In this document: in pieces, positions 35,858 through 44,026 of the stretch
Layout of the letters: every line of letters begins with the position of its first letter
Numbering within the stretch: the first letter of the stretch is position 1
Assembly (NCBI GenBank): GCA_019695095.1
Contig: JAIBAQ010000026.1
Coordinates: forward strand, 1 to 46,397
DNA: 46,397 nucleotides
Source: Candidatus Hydrogenedentota bacterium
Lineage (GTDB): Bacteria > Hydrogenedentota > Hydrogenedentia > Hydrogenedentales > SLHB01
Direction: 5' to 3'
Notes under the pieces: generated by a model
Told to the model about the DNA's origin: nothing
Database searches by the model: none
What the model saw: the letters and a program-made list of their open reading frames with translations, nothing else
Translations under genes and position numbers: made by a program

Positions 35858-37213
35858 TTACTCGACTCCCGTTAGCTTGAACACGTACGCGTGCGCGCAC
35901 GGAACCTTGTCCGGCGTGAGTTGTGGCACGTCGATCACTAGCTTGCCGTCTGCGGTCTTGCACGCAACCGGCGAGTCCACGCCCAGCATCGATACCTTCA
36001 CATCCGCGCCGGGCTTCACATTGGCCAAGGTCAACGTCTGCCCCGGCCACTGCAGGCAAATCGCGTAGACCGCGCCTCCCTTGGTCGTATAGCGAACCAA
36101 TTCTCCGTCGCTCACTTCACGCCACTTGGTGGTGCCATAGATGGCCTCGCCGTTAACGTCAAGCCATTTGCCCATATCGAGCAAGCGCTGCTCCATAATG
36201 GCGGGGATTCGTCCGTCGGCGGTGGGGCCGATATCCAGCAGAAGGTTCCCGCCGCGGCTCGCGCAATCGATGAGCAAATGAAGCAGCTCGGTTGCCGAAC
36301 GGTAGTTCTCGGCGCTTTCGTTGCGGTTGTAACCGAACGACTTGCCCATGCCCTGGCACTCTTCCCATCGCTGCATGTCGGTCAAGCGGCCTTTCGGCAA
36401 GTGCCCATACTCCGGCGTCGCGAAACCGCCGTGAACGTTACGGCATTCCTTGCCCCAGCGGTCATTCACAACGACGTCTTTCGGCGCGTTGGATTCGTTA
36501 TACAACCACGCCAGGAACTCGGTGCTCTTCCACTCCGCGCTCGGCCGATCCCATTCACCGTCCGGCCAGACGATATCCGGCTTGTAACGCTGCACCAGGT
36601 CCTTGAGCTGGGGAAGCATGTGCTGATCGACATATTGATCGACATTCGAAAGGTACAGCGGGTTGTACCACTCATAGATGGAGTAGTAGAAGCCCATGCG
36701 CAGGCCCGCGTTGTGCACAGAAGCAATCAGATCGCCCGCTAGATCTCGGTGAGGACCTACGTCAACCGCGTTCCAGTTCCACGCCTGCGCGCTGGGCCAA
36801 AGGCAAAATCCCTCGTGGTGCTTCGACGTCAGTACGATGTACTTGGCCCCCGACCGCTTGAATACGTTGGCCCACTCGTCCGGATTGAACAGTTCCGCCT
36901 GGAACATCGGCACAAAGTCCTGGTACTTGAAGTCCGCGCCGTATGTCTTCTCGTGGAACTTCCAGGTCTCCCCATTCTTGTCCTGCATGTGATTCCAATA
37001 CCACTCGGCGTACTGGTCCTTCGGTCCCCACGACGGCACCGAATACAGACCCCAATGAATGAAAATGCCGAACTTTGCATCGGCGAACCACTGGGGCAGT
37101 GGACGTGTGTCCAACGATTCCCATGTCGGTTCATATTTGGTTTCCTGCGCGGCCGAACCAACGGCTACGCCAACTGCGATAGCAACCGCGGCGAGAATCA
37201 AACGGTATTTCAT
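35858..37213 (-). CDS. Alpha-L-fucosidase (glycoside hydrolase family 29), exported
   Basis: A 451-residue enzyme removing terminal alpha-L-fucose. The start at ATG 37213 is preceded by GGGAGGGAG; the signal peptide is MKYRLILAAVAIAVGVAVGSAAQ. GH29 hallmarks: WFADAKFGIFIHWGLYSVPSW, YIVLTSKHHEGFCLWPS, GFYYSIYEWYNP, KPDIVWPDGEWDRPS (the catalytic nucleophile Asp) and NLLLDIGPTADGRIPAIME. The C-terminal 90 residues form a small beta domain. It fits degradation of fucosylated algal or plant polysaccharide or host glycans. It is followed by the small gene and glycosyltransferase, possibly on one transcript. Confidence 0.95.
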   Translation of the reverse strand: MKYRLILAAVAIAVGVAVGSAAQETKYEPTWESLDTRPLPQWFADAKFGIFIHWGLYSVPSWGPKDQYAEWYWNHMQDKNGETWKFHEKTYGADFKYQDFVPMFQAELFNPDEWANVFKRSGAKYIVLTSKHHEGFCLWPSAQAWNWNAVDVGPHRDLAGDLIASVHNAGLRMGFYYSIYEWYNPLYLSNVDQYVDQHMLPQLKDLVQRYKPDIVWPDGEWDRPSAEWKSTEFLAWLYNESNAPKDVVVNDRWGKECRNVHGGFATPEYGHLPKGRLTDMQRWEECQGMGKSFGYNRNESAENYRSATELLHLLIDCASRGGNLLLDIGPTADGRIPAIMEQRLLDMGKWLDVNGEAIYGTTKWREVSDGELVRYTTKGGAVYAICLQWPGQTLTLANVKPGADVKVSMLGVDSPVACKTADGKLVIDVPQLTPDKVPCAHAYVFKLTGVE

Positions 37214-37244
37214 CTGCCAGCTCCCTCCCATTGAATGCAGCTCT

Positions 37245-38045
37245 CTATCCCAATAATCCGAATTGCCAAACGTGATTCAGCGGCCCGTGACCCGAGCCCA
37301 ATGCCAACGAGCGCCGAATGGCCTCGGTTACATAAGACTTCGCGGCTTCTACCGCTGTGACGGTACTGCTGCCTTTCGCCAAGTATGCCGTAATCGCGGC
37401 AGACAGCGTGCATCCCGTTCCGTGCGTGTTCTTGGTGTCGATGCGTGACGCGCGAAACGTGTGAAACGCGCGTCCGTCATACAACAGATCCTCGACAACG
37501 TCGCCGCTCATGTGGCCGCCCTTAATCAGCACGTGACGCGGCCCCAGATCGTAGATCTCGCGGGCCGCATCCTGCATGGCATCCGCGGTCTCGATGGGAC
37601 TGCCCGTAAGCACGGCAGCCTCCGACGTGTTGGGCGTCACCACGTACGCCAGCGGCAGAATATGGCGAATGAGCGCTTCTCGCGCGGATTCCTGCAACAA
37701 TGAGTCGCCGCTCTTGGCCACCATCACCGGATCGACCACGAGCAAATCGATGTGATTGCACCGCACGCTTTCGGCCACGGCCTCGATGATCTCGGCGTTC
37801 GACAGCATCCCCGTCTTGGCGGCATCCACTCCGATATCGCGTGCCACGTGATCGATCTGCAGCGCCACAAAATCCGCGGGCACATCATGAACGCCCGCAA
37901 CTCCCTGCGTATTCTGAGCCGTCAACGCGGTAATCGCCGACATGCCGTACACGCCCAGGGCCGTAAAGGTCTTCAGATCGGCCTGAATACCCGCGCCCCC
38001 GCCCGAATCGCTTCCGGCAATGGTCATCGCTTTTGGAATACGCAC
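37245..38045 (-). CDS. thiD: Hydroxymethylpyrimidine/phosphomethylpyrimidine kinase
   Basis: A 266-residue ribokinase-fold enzyme that phosphorylates HMP and HMP-P in thiamine synthesis. Motifs: AMTIAGSDSGGGAGIQADLKTFTALG, GMSAITALTAQNTQGV, DLLVVDPVMVAKSG, VTPNTSEAAVLTG, VLIKGGHM and DTKNTHGTGCTLSAAITA (catalytic Asp region). The start is probably GTG 38045 (VRIPKAMTIAGSD), which matches the family; other in-frame GTG codons at 38054 and 38075 are alternatives. It begins one base after the transporter stop, so the two are translationally linked. The C-terminus lacks a ThiE fusion. Confidence 0.93.
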   Translation of the reverse strand: MRIPKAMTIAGSDSGGGAGIQADLKTFTALGVYGMSAITALTAQNTQGVAGVHDVPADFVALQIDHVARDIGVDAAKTGMLSNAEIIEAVAESVRCNHIDLLVVDPVMVAKSGDSLLQESAREALIRHILPLAYVVTPNTSEAAVLTGSPIETADAMQDAAREIYDLGPRHVLIKGGHMSGDVVEDLLYDGRAFHTFRASRIDTKNTHGTGCTLSAAITAYLAKGSSTVTAVEAAKSYVTEAIRRSLALGSGHGPLNHVWQFGLLG

Positions 38046-38046
38046 A

Positions 38047-39252
38047 TCACCCACGAATAAGAACTCCCGCGACACAGGCGGTCATGAAACACGCCAGCGT
38101 GCCGCCGATGAAGGCCCTCACGCTCAATTCGCACACCTCGCCGCGCCGCTCCGGAACCAGCACGTCAAGCCCGGCAATCATGATTCCCGCGCTTCCAGGA
38201 TTGGCAAATCCGCACAGAGCGTACGTGGCAATCACGACGCCGCGTGGCGACAACGTGCCTTGTTCAATACAGGTCTTCAAATCAAGGTATGCAAGGAATT
38301 CGTTCAACACCGTCTTCTTGCCCAGCAGCTGGGCAAGCGTAGCCGCATCGCTGGATGACACACCCAGCAAATAGGCGAACGGACGAAAGACGACAGCCAG
38401 CACATCGACGAATGTATATCCTGTGACCGACAACATCAAGTCCAGCAAGTGTACCAATGCGATGAAGGCAATGATCATGGCTGCCACCTGCAATGCCATC
38501 GCCAACCCTTGTGACGTGCCTTGCGCCGCGGCATCAATTACGTTTCGGCTGGATGTCTCGATGCGCACGCGCGCATTGCCCGACGTTTCGGGGCAACCGG
38601 TTTCCGGCACCATGAGTTTCGAGATGACAATGGCAGCCGGCGCGCTCATCAATGAAGCCGTGAGCAAATGGCCAGGCTCCGCGCCGAACGTGGCATAAAT
38701 GATCAATACACTGCCCGCAATCGTCGCCATGAATGTGGTCATCACGGTGCACAATTCCGACCGCGTCATCTTGCCAAGGTATGCCTTGACCGCCGTAACC
38801 GACTCAATCCCTGTGAAGATGAGCAACGCGGCGGCAAAGGTCTCCGCGCCCGATGTTTTCAACGTGCGCTTCATGAGCCACGCAATGGCCTGCACCACGA
38901 CTTGAATGACTTTCAGGTGCTGAAGGATTGCCGCGAGTGCAGACACGAAGATGATTACCGGCAGTACCTGAAATGCCATCAGCGCGTTGATGTTCGTGTC
39001 TTCCACCAGATTCCCGAACACAAACCGCGACCCGACGGTCGTGCATTCGGTCAATACGGTGGTGACGACTTTCATGCCGCGAAATACAGCGTCGTGCAAC
39101 GATGTGTGAAGTATGAGAATGCCTATTCCGAATTGAAGTACTACACCCCATACCACCAAGCGCCACGGTGCGGCCTTGCGATTCTCGGACATCGCCCACG
39201 CCATGCCAATCAGAACAAACAGACCCAGTAGGCTTACCAGTCGCAGAGACAT
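38047..39252 (-). CDS. Concentrative nucleoside transporter (CNT/NupC family)
   Basis: A 401-residue membrane protein with about ten helices. Family motifs include QFGIGILILHTSLHDAVFRGMK, SRFVFGNLVEDTNINALMAFQVLPVIIFVSALAAILQHLKV (the G..N.......F..lP.iiF), GTSQGLAMALQVAAMIIAF and the C-terminal ATYALCGFANPGSAGIMIAGL. It uses an ion gradient to import nucleosides. Direct coupling to thiD raises the possibility that it takes up a pyrimidine thiamine precursor; this is inference from gene order only. Confidence 0.92.
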   Translation of the reverse strand: MSLRLVSLLGLFVLIGMAWAMSENRKAAPWRLVVWGVVLQFGIGILILHTSLHDAVFRGMKVVTTVLTECTTVGSRFVFGNLVEDTNINALMAFQVLPVIIFVSALAAILQHLKVIQVVVQAIAWLMKRTLKTSGAETFAAALLIFTGIESVTAVKAYLGKMTRSELCTVMTTFMATIAGSVLIIYATFGAEPGHLLTASLMSAPAAIVISKLMVPETGCPETSGNARVRIETSSRNVIDAAAQGTSQGLAMALQVAAMIIAFIALVHLLDLMLSVTGYTFVDVLAVVFRPFAYLLGVSSSDAATLAQLLGKKTVLNEFLAYLDLKTCIEQGTLSPRGVVIATYALCGFANPGSAGIMIAGLDVLVPERRGEVCELSVRAFIGGTLACFMTACVAGVLIRG

Positions 39253-39344
39253 CCCATCTTCCCACGTTGCGAATCAGGCCGTCATCAACCCCGTACAACG
39301 ACAACGCACATCAGCGAAGGACCCATCGCGCAATGCATTAGTCC

Positions 39345-39453
39345 GGATTTCTCACGAACACACTCTAGCCTATTTCGTAACCGGTGTGCTTGCGAGACTT
39401 GCGGCGAATAGCAAAGCGGTTCTCCCAAAATAGAGTGTGTTCGCGAGAAATCC
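39345..39453. mobile_element. MITE-like element with 23-bp terminal inverted repeats
   Basis: The left end (39345-39367, beginning GGATTTCTCACGAACAC) and right end (39431-39453, ending GTTCGCGAGAAATCC) are inverted repeats of 23 bases with one mismatch, enclosing 63 bases. There is no coding potential. No clear target-site duplication is visible. It resembles a miniature inverted-repeat element or a palindromic repeat; it is not a typical terminator because the arms are far apart. Confidence 0.65.
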
Positions 39454-39484
39454 TTATGGCATAACCTCAAAGTCCTGCAAGTGA

Positions 39485-39524
39485 GCAATTTGCGTCGGCG
39501 CTCAATCGCGCCGATGCAAATTGC
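39485..39524 (-). terminator. Long hairpin downstream of the SpoIIE phosphatase operon
   Basis: GCAATTTGCGTCGGCGC (39485-39501) pairs with GCGCCGATGCAAATTGC (39508-39524) with one G-T wobble and a 6-base loop. It is about 170 bases beyond the phosphatase stop on the minus strand. It could terminate that operon or belong to the adjacent repeat cluster. No T-run follows. Confidence 0.5.
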
Positions 39525-39696
39525 GGATTAGGGCGTACTATACCCATAACGTGGGGTTGCGGCAATGCCAGATGCCATGAATTGCCTGACAGCATAGATC
39601 GAGCCTTTACCCCGCGCGGTGTGGTGGGGACCGTGTCGATAGCGAGGGGTGACGCGAAAAGGAGACCTTCCCGATCGCGCATGGCCAATTGGGTCT

Positions 39697-41682
39697 TCAG
39701 GCCGCCTCGCCTGCATCCGGGGGGTCGCCGCGCAGGGCGTCCTGAGCGCGCCACCGGAGGGCAACCAAGGTCATGTCGTCGGCAATTTCGATGTCCTGGG
39801 TGTGCAGTTGCACGTCGCTGCGCACTCGCGCGATGAGTTCTTCCAGACTGAACCCCGTGCACCCATTCAGGACTTCGCAGAACCGCGCCTCTCCGTAGAG
39901 CCGATTATCCGCTCCTCTGGCCTCCGTGATGCCGTCGCTATACAACACGATGGTGTCGGCGGGATCGAGCAGGACCTCCCGGTCCTCAAATTGGCAGTCC
40001 GCCTCGACGCCAAGCGGCATACCCCATTTGCTTCGCAACGCCTGCATGCGCCCGGAATCGGCGCCCACGATCATGGGCGGGTTGTGCCCTCCCTGCGCAT
40101 ACCGCAATACACCGTTGTTGGCGTCAATGACCATGTAGAACATCGTAACGAAACGGCCGCTTGCGCCCACGCGCTTGCACAAGGCATTGTTGGTTCTCGA
40201 GAGCACGGCCGCGGGCGATTCGAGATCTTCGGCAATTGCGCGGAAAATGCTCCAACATTCGCTGGTGAGAAGGGCCGCTGGCAATCCCTTGCCCGTGCCG
40301 TCGCCAATGGCAACGCCAATACGACCCGGACCCAGCGGTATAAGATCGTAAAAGTCGCCCCCCACCTCGCGCGCGGGATGAGACCACCCCGCCACCTCCA
40401 GGCCTTCGACGGCGGGAGCTTGCTCCGGCAACAGGGACCGCTGCATTTCCGCGGCAATGGCGAGTTCGCTTTCAAGTCGCTCCCTCGCGGAGGTCTGTTC
40501 TTCAATCTCCCGCATCTGACGCTGCAGCGAATCGGCCATTGTGTTGAAGGCCGTCGCCAGCCGCTGCATCTCGTCCCGTGTGTCCAGCGAGACCCGGTGA
40601 TCGAGGTTGCCCTTGCCGAACTCGCGCGCTCCCTGCGCCAAGACCTTGACGGGGTGCGACAAACCGCGGCTGAGCAACATGATGACCAGTACGGCAACAA
40701 GAATGGTGATCGCACTGAGCGCGAACAAGTAGGCAAACGTGCTGCGGATAAGCTGCCGACCCTCATCGGTGCGGTGCTGAATATACAAAGCGCGTGGCTT
40801 TTCGCCTTCGTTTCCCCGCAACCGGGTCACCACGCCAAATTCATACCCGATGGGGCGCGTCTGAAAACTCCGCGTCTCCTCCTTGTCGTTGAGGAATTCA
40901 ACGCAAAACCGAATGACTCCAGAGTCGGCGATACGTTCACGTGGCATATCCTGCTCTCCCACGGAAGCAAGGACCGTCCCGGACGAATCCACGACAAGCA
41001 TGCTGGCCACATCCAAATCAGGGAAGAATCGGTCGAGTACATTCTGGACCGAGAATTCGGATTGTATCCCTTCGACGAGTTGCTCACCTGCGCCCACTTG
41101 GATAATGCGGGGCTTGTCGACGCCGCTGACGCCCACATACTTGAACTTCTTGCCGTCCGAGTCGCGTGGCTGAAAGTCCTGAACAATGGGCATCGCGCCG
41201 GGTTCCAGCAGCGGGTAAAAAACGTGGCTCTGCGGATTAAGCGCGGGGTCTGGCGTGATCTGAAGCGGAGGCACGGGATTCGCGCCGATATAGATGCGCC
41301 CACTCTCGTCGGTTACCCACAGATCGTCGATCAGTGGATACCCTTTGAGCCTCTTCGAGTCCGTGACCACCCGCTTCAGCTTCTCCGAGATCGCCTCGGG
41401 CGACAGCTTCGCTTGGTTTTCCGCCGTATCGACCAGCTCCGCGAGCATGAGCGCGCTCACCACCATCTGCTCACCCACCCGGTCCATCACGCGCCCCGGC
41501 AGCGACGCCCCATACTCGATGTTGCGCGTCGAAAGCTTGGTCACCGTCAGACCAAACCGGCGATAGTGTTCCGCGATGGAGGCTATCGATGCCAGAAGAA
41601 CGATGAAGGCCATGGCGCTCACGGCCGCCACGATGAGCATGCTCATCGCAATGCTCAAACGCGTCTGGAACCGCAACGCCAT
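39697..41682 (-). CDS. Membrane SpoIIE/PP2C-type serine phosphatase with sensor and HAMP domains
   Basis: A 661-residue protein. A transmembrane helix at about 10-32 is followed by a 300-residue extracytoplasmic sensor region of dCache-like pattern (VTDESGRIYIGANPVPP). A second helix (FALSAITILVAVLVIMLL) leads to a HAMP domain (GLSHPVKVLAQGAREFGKGNLDHRV) and a coiled coil. The C-terminal phosphatase has the metal-binding sites GGDFYDLIP, VAIGDGTGKGLPAALL, IVLYSDGITEA and IADDMTLVALR. SpoIIE/RsbU enzymes dephosphorylate STAS anti-anti-sigma factors; the STAS gene overlaps its start by one base (TAATG). It therefore is the signal input of a partner-switching module. Confidence 0.92.
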   Translation of the reverse strand: MALRFQTRLSIAMSMLIVAAVSAMAFIVLLASIASIAEHYRRFGLTVTKLSTRNIEYGASLPGRVMDRVGEQMVVSALMLAELVDTAENQAKLSPEAISEKLKRVVTDSKRLKGYPLIDDLWVTDESGRIYIGANPVPPLQITPDPALNPQSHVFYPLLEPGAMPIVQDFQPRDSDGKKFKYVGVSGVDKPRIIQVGAGEQLVEGIQSEFSVQNVLDRFFPDLDVASMLVVDSSGTVLASVGEQDMPRERIADSGVIRFCVEFLNDKEETRSFQTRPIGYEFGVVTRLRGNEGEKPRALYIQHRTDEGRQLIRSTFAYLFALSAITILVAVLVIMLLSRGLSHPVKVLAQGAREFGKGNLDHRVSLDTRDEMQRLATAFNTMADSLQRQMREIEEQTSARERLESELAIAAEMQRSLLPEQAPAVEGLEVAGWSHPAREVGGDFYDLIPLGPGRIGVAIGDGTGKGLPAALLTSECWSIFRAIAEDLESPAAVLSRTNNALCKRVGASGRFVTMFYMVIDANNGVLRYAQGGHNPPMIVGADSGRMQALRSKWGMPLGVEADCQFEDREVLLDPADTIVLYSDGITEARGADNRLYGEARFCEVLNGCTGFSLEELIARVRSDVQLHTQDIEIADDMTLVALRWRAQDALRGDPPDAGEAA

Positions 41683-42095
41683 TACACGTCCTTAGTCAGA
41701 TGCGACCAGGCCTGCTCCTCGGCTTCAATCGTGAGTGAACGCGCATACCGGAGGATTGCATCGTCGAGCGCCCCGTACATGGTGAACATCTTGTCCAGGT
41801 TCGTGATCTCGAACACGCGCTGTATGTCCTTGTTGAGCCCGCACAGGCGCAAACCGCCTCCGGAATCCTTGCACACTTGATGGATCCGCAGAAGCTCCGT
41901 CAGCACGGTACTCGACAGGTACTGCACCCGCTGGAAATCCAACAGCAAGTTGAGCCCCGGGTGCGCGGTTGCGTACTCCAGGACCTCTTTGCCGAATTGC
42001 GTCACGTTAAGGGCATCCAAGACGCTCGCTGCGTCAATGTGGCCAATCGTGATCACGCCTCGCTCTTCAAAACGCAACAACTGTTGCTCACTCAT
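41682..42095 (-). CDS. STAS domain anti-anti-sigma factor
   Basis: A 137-residue protein with the STAS fold: VITIGHIDAASVLDALNVTQFGKEV, then LLLDFQRVQYLSSTVLTELL, where the serine pair at LSS is the usual phosphorylation site, and LRLCGLNKDIQRVFEITNLDKMF. In its unphosphorylated form such a protein binds the HATPase kinase and frees its partner. The start overlaps the kinase gene's end by 8 bases and its stop overlaps the phosphatase start, so all three are expressed together. Confidence 0.93.
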   Translation of the reverse strand: MSEQQLLRFEERGVITIGHIDAASVLDALNVTQFGKEVLEYATAHPGLNLLLDFQRVQYLSSTVLTELLRIHQVCKDSGGGLRLCGLNKDIQRVFEITNLDKMFTMYGALDDAILRYARSLTIEAEEQAWSHLTKDV

Positions 42096-42540
42096 GAGGC
42101 GCTCCTTCCTTACACAACGCCTTTCGACGCATCCGCATCTCCAGGCAATGTTCCTTCTTGTCGTACTTCACTTCGTCCATGCAATAACGGATGAGACAGA
42201 TGCCCCGGCCGTTCATATGATCGCAACCAGGCAACGTGACCGAATCAGGATTGAATCCTGCTCCCTGGTCATACACCCGGATCACGCAGACTTCATTTTC
42301 TTCAGTGACTTCAATGCGCACCGAAAGCCGCTCATCGCAGTGGTTGCCATGGGTGACCGCGTTGACCAGGGCTTCCTCCAGGCACAACTGCGCGTAGAAT
42401 ATCTGGTCGCGCGTAATCCACCCGCGTTCGATAAGTTTGGCGAGCGCTCCGTTAAGCGTATCGCCCAAGGCCTCAATCGAGCTGTGAAACTCTTTGACGA
42501 ATATAGAGTTACCCACGCATTTCGCCTGCGCTGTCACCAT
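42088..42540 (-). CDS. RsbW-type HATPase serine kinase / anti-sigma factor
   Basis: A 150-residue GHKL ATPase. The start at ATG 42540 (MVTAQAKCVGNSIFVKEF) has GAGG upstream; the frame stays open 19 codons more. The N-box is LCLEEALVNAVTHGNHCD, the G1 motif is IRVYDQGAGFNPDSV and G2 is MNGRGICLIRYCMDEV. These proteins phosphorylate a STAS antagonist and sequester a sigma factor or another effector. Its target is unknown; no sigma-B-like gene adjoins it, though an ECF sigma factor lies at the right edge of the window. Confidence 0.92.
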   Translation of the reverse strand: MVTAQAKCVGNSIFVKEFHSSIEALGDTLNGALAKLIERGWITRDQIFYAQLCLEEALVNAVTHGNHCDERLSVRIEVTEENEVCVIRVYDQGAGFNPDSVTLPGCDHMNGRGICLIRYCMDEVKYDKKEHCLEMRMRRKALCKEGAPHE

Positions 42541-42627
42541 CGCGAAAACCTCGCCAGCACCGCCAGGAGGTCCCTGCGTCCGTGCGTTCCAATACAAATG
42601 AAACGGTGCAATCCCCTGCCGGATTCC

Positions 42628-42882
42628 CTACGGCATATCCGCTCCATGCCCGCAAGTTCTTCCCCAGAACCCTACAAGCAGCGTAGAGCCAGCACCGCCC
42701 CATCCGGCGAAGCTGGCCACACCGCGAAGAATACCATAAACCGTAAAACCTGCAAAGCCTCTTCCGGCTCCTCCGCAGAGCCCTCCGAGGTCCCAAGATG
42801 CAGTCGCGGAAACAATGAGGACGCCGCCCCAGGCAAAGACGCAGCCCCCACCCAAAGGACGCTCTAAGGAGCGGAGCATCAC
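42628..42882 (-). CDS. Possible small glycine-rich membrane protein
   Basis: An 84-codon frame with two start ATGs at 42882 and 42879. The translation has hydrophobic, Gly-rich stretches (CVFAWGGVLIVSATASWDLGG and FTVYGILRGVASFAGWGG, then GSTLLVGFWG) that could be two or three short membrane segments. Codon choice looks natural. There is no clear Shine-Dalgarno and no family match, and overlapping frames on the same strand are also open, so it may be chance. Confidence 0.3.
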   Translation of the reverse strand: MMLRSLERPLGGGCVFAWGGVLIVSATASWDLGGLCGGAGRGFAGFTVYGILRGVASFAGWGGAGSTLLVGFWGRTCGHGADMP

Positions 42883-42898
42883 GCTCGCTACAAAGCAT

Positions 42899-42939
42899 CG
42901 GGAGCGAGCAAATGCGTACTGCCCTTTTGCTCGCTCCCG
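42899..42939 (-). terminator. Hairpin downstream of the pseudopilin gene
   Basis: CGGGAGCGAGCAAA (42899-42912) pairs perfectly with TTTGCTCGCTCCCG (42926-42939), a 14-bp stem with a 13-base loop. It is about 107 bases past the pseudopilin stop on the minus strand and separates it from the HATPase operon. Confidence 0.6.
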
Positions 42940-43046
42940 TCAGCCCCCCCTCGATGCCTCGGTGAATTCACCGGAGCATACGAAGTATTGAGCGGATTGT
43001 CCGCGTGTTAGACCACCACCGGTAAGCGCCGGCGTAGACTTTTGGA

Positions 43047-43919
43047 CTAGAACTGAATATTGCCGGAGACAACTTGAACCATTCCCGCCGACAGCGGCGA
43101 TTCGGTTCCGTACTTCAAGAACGTCACGTGACCGTCCATGTACAGCACGTTGCTCCCGCCGGGAATGTGATTCATCAAACCGGGCACTCGGGTGGACACG
43201 TCGTCCCACATAATCCAGATGTCGCTCTGCGCCTTGGCGGACGCTGCCGGATTGTTGATGTCGGAGATAAAGAACCGTTCGATGCCTTCCCGAAGGCGGC
43301 GGACCGCTCCAAAGTCTTCGTCGAATTTGTCGGCATCCGTTGCTTCCACTTTCGGCACCGTCGAGATAAACGTCATGAAATCCACAACATCGGCGTTGGC
43401 CGTGTTGACGTCCCCGACGGTCACGGTCGTGAGACTCGGCCCATTGACCGGGTCGGCGAACACAAGTTCGTCGCTGAGCGCCCAACCCCAGTAGTTATAA
43501 TCGTGGGACCGGATGTTGCAGGGCAGGATTTGGTCGGTGGTCGGATCGTTGTTCAAATACCACTCGACGCTGTTATTTCCCGATGCCGACGGGCACAGAA
43601 GCACGTTGATGTCTGTCAAATATTCAGGGTACAACTCATTCCCCTGGAATTGCGTGTCGATCGGCCAATCTGCCGTCCCGACATTGAACTCGTCGCAATT
43701 CGCCCCCGAATAGCTGTGCATATGCGGATACTTTTCGCCCTTTGACTCGCCCGCGTACATTTTGAAGATGACGCCCAATTGCTTCAGGTTGTTCTGGCAA
43801 CTGGCGCGGCGGGCCGCTTCACGCGCCCGCGCAAGCGCAGGCAGCAAGATGGCCGCCAGGATGCCTATAATGGCAATCACCACAAGCAATTCAATTAACG
43901 TGAAACCCCTCTTTCGCAT
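43047..43919 (-). CDS. Type II pseudopilin-like protein with prepilin cleavage motif (DUF1559-like)
   Basis: A 290-residue protein. The start at ATG 43919 has GGAGG 8 bases upstream. The N-terminus [37 protein letters not shown] is the class III prepilin signal: cleavage after the glycine of KRG, with Glu5 and the hydrophobic helix. The C-terminal [15 protein letters not shown] is the hallmark of the planctomycete-type pseudopilins. The intervening globular part ([16 protein letters not shown], then [16 protein letters not shown]) is typical. These proteins are numerous in Planctomycetes and relatives and probably assemble into type II secretion or pilus-like fibres. It is a stand-alone gene. 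Confidence 0.95.
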   Translation of the reverse strand: MRKRGFTLIELLVVIAIIGILAAILLPALARAREAARRASCQNNLKQLGVIFKMYAGESKGEKYPHMHSYSGANCDEFNVGTADWPIDTQFQGNELYPEYLTDINVLLCPSASGNNSVEWYLNNDPTTDQILPCNIRSHDYNYWGWALSDELVFADPVNGPSLTTVTVGDVNTANADVVDFMTFISTVPKVEATDADKFDEDFGAVRRLREGIERFFISDINNPAASAKAQSDIWIMWDDVSTRVPGLMNHIPGGSNVLYMDGHVTFLKYGTESPLSAGMVQVVSGNIQF

Positions 43920-44026
43920 CACTAACACCTCCAGTTACTGCTTGGTACTTCTAAATCAGAAATGCTGGCGTCGAAATGCAGAGTTAATGTCCTATCCCCC
44001 TTTCCCCCGTATTGCGTGGTCTTCGC

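Larger units (their letters stand above)
39253..39696. other. Non-coding region between the transporter and the phosphatase operon
   Basis: About 440 bases without a convincing gene. It contains the 109-base terminal-inverted-repeat element (39345-39453), the hairpin at 39485-39524, and then about 170 bases with no recognisable feature. Short open frames exist in both directions but have no start signals or family resemblance. The transporter's ribosome binding site GGGAAG lies at its left edge. Confidence 0.5.
42541..43046. other. 506-base gap upstream of the partner-switching operon
   Basis: It contains the hairpin at 42899-42939, a possible small membrane gene at 42628-42882 and presumably the promoter for the HATPase-STAS-phosphatase operon. 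No RNA gene or convincing regulatory motif was recognised in the rest. Confidence 0.4.

Noticed and set aside
39253-39345. Possible TPP riboswitch upstream of the CNT-thiD operon
   Set aside because: A fragment on the minus strand (GGCCTGATTCGCAACGTGGGAAG) weakly recalls the thi-box, but the CUGAGA segment and supporting helices are absent.
39649-41880. A 743-codon frame on the plus strand opposite the SpoIIE phosphatase
   Set aside because: It lies exactly antisense to a gene with complete SpoIIE motifs. The translation is rich in His/Arg with no recognisable domain, the usual outcome of GC-rich codon bias.
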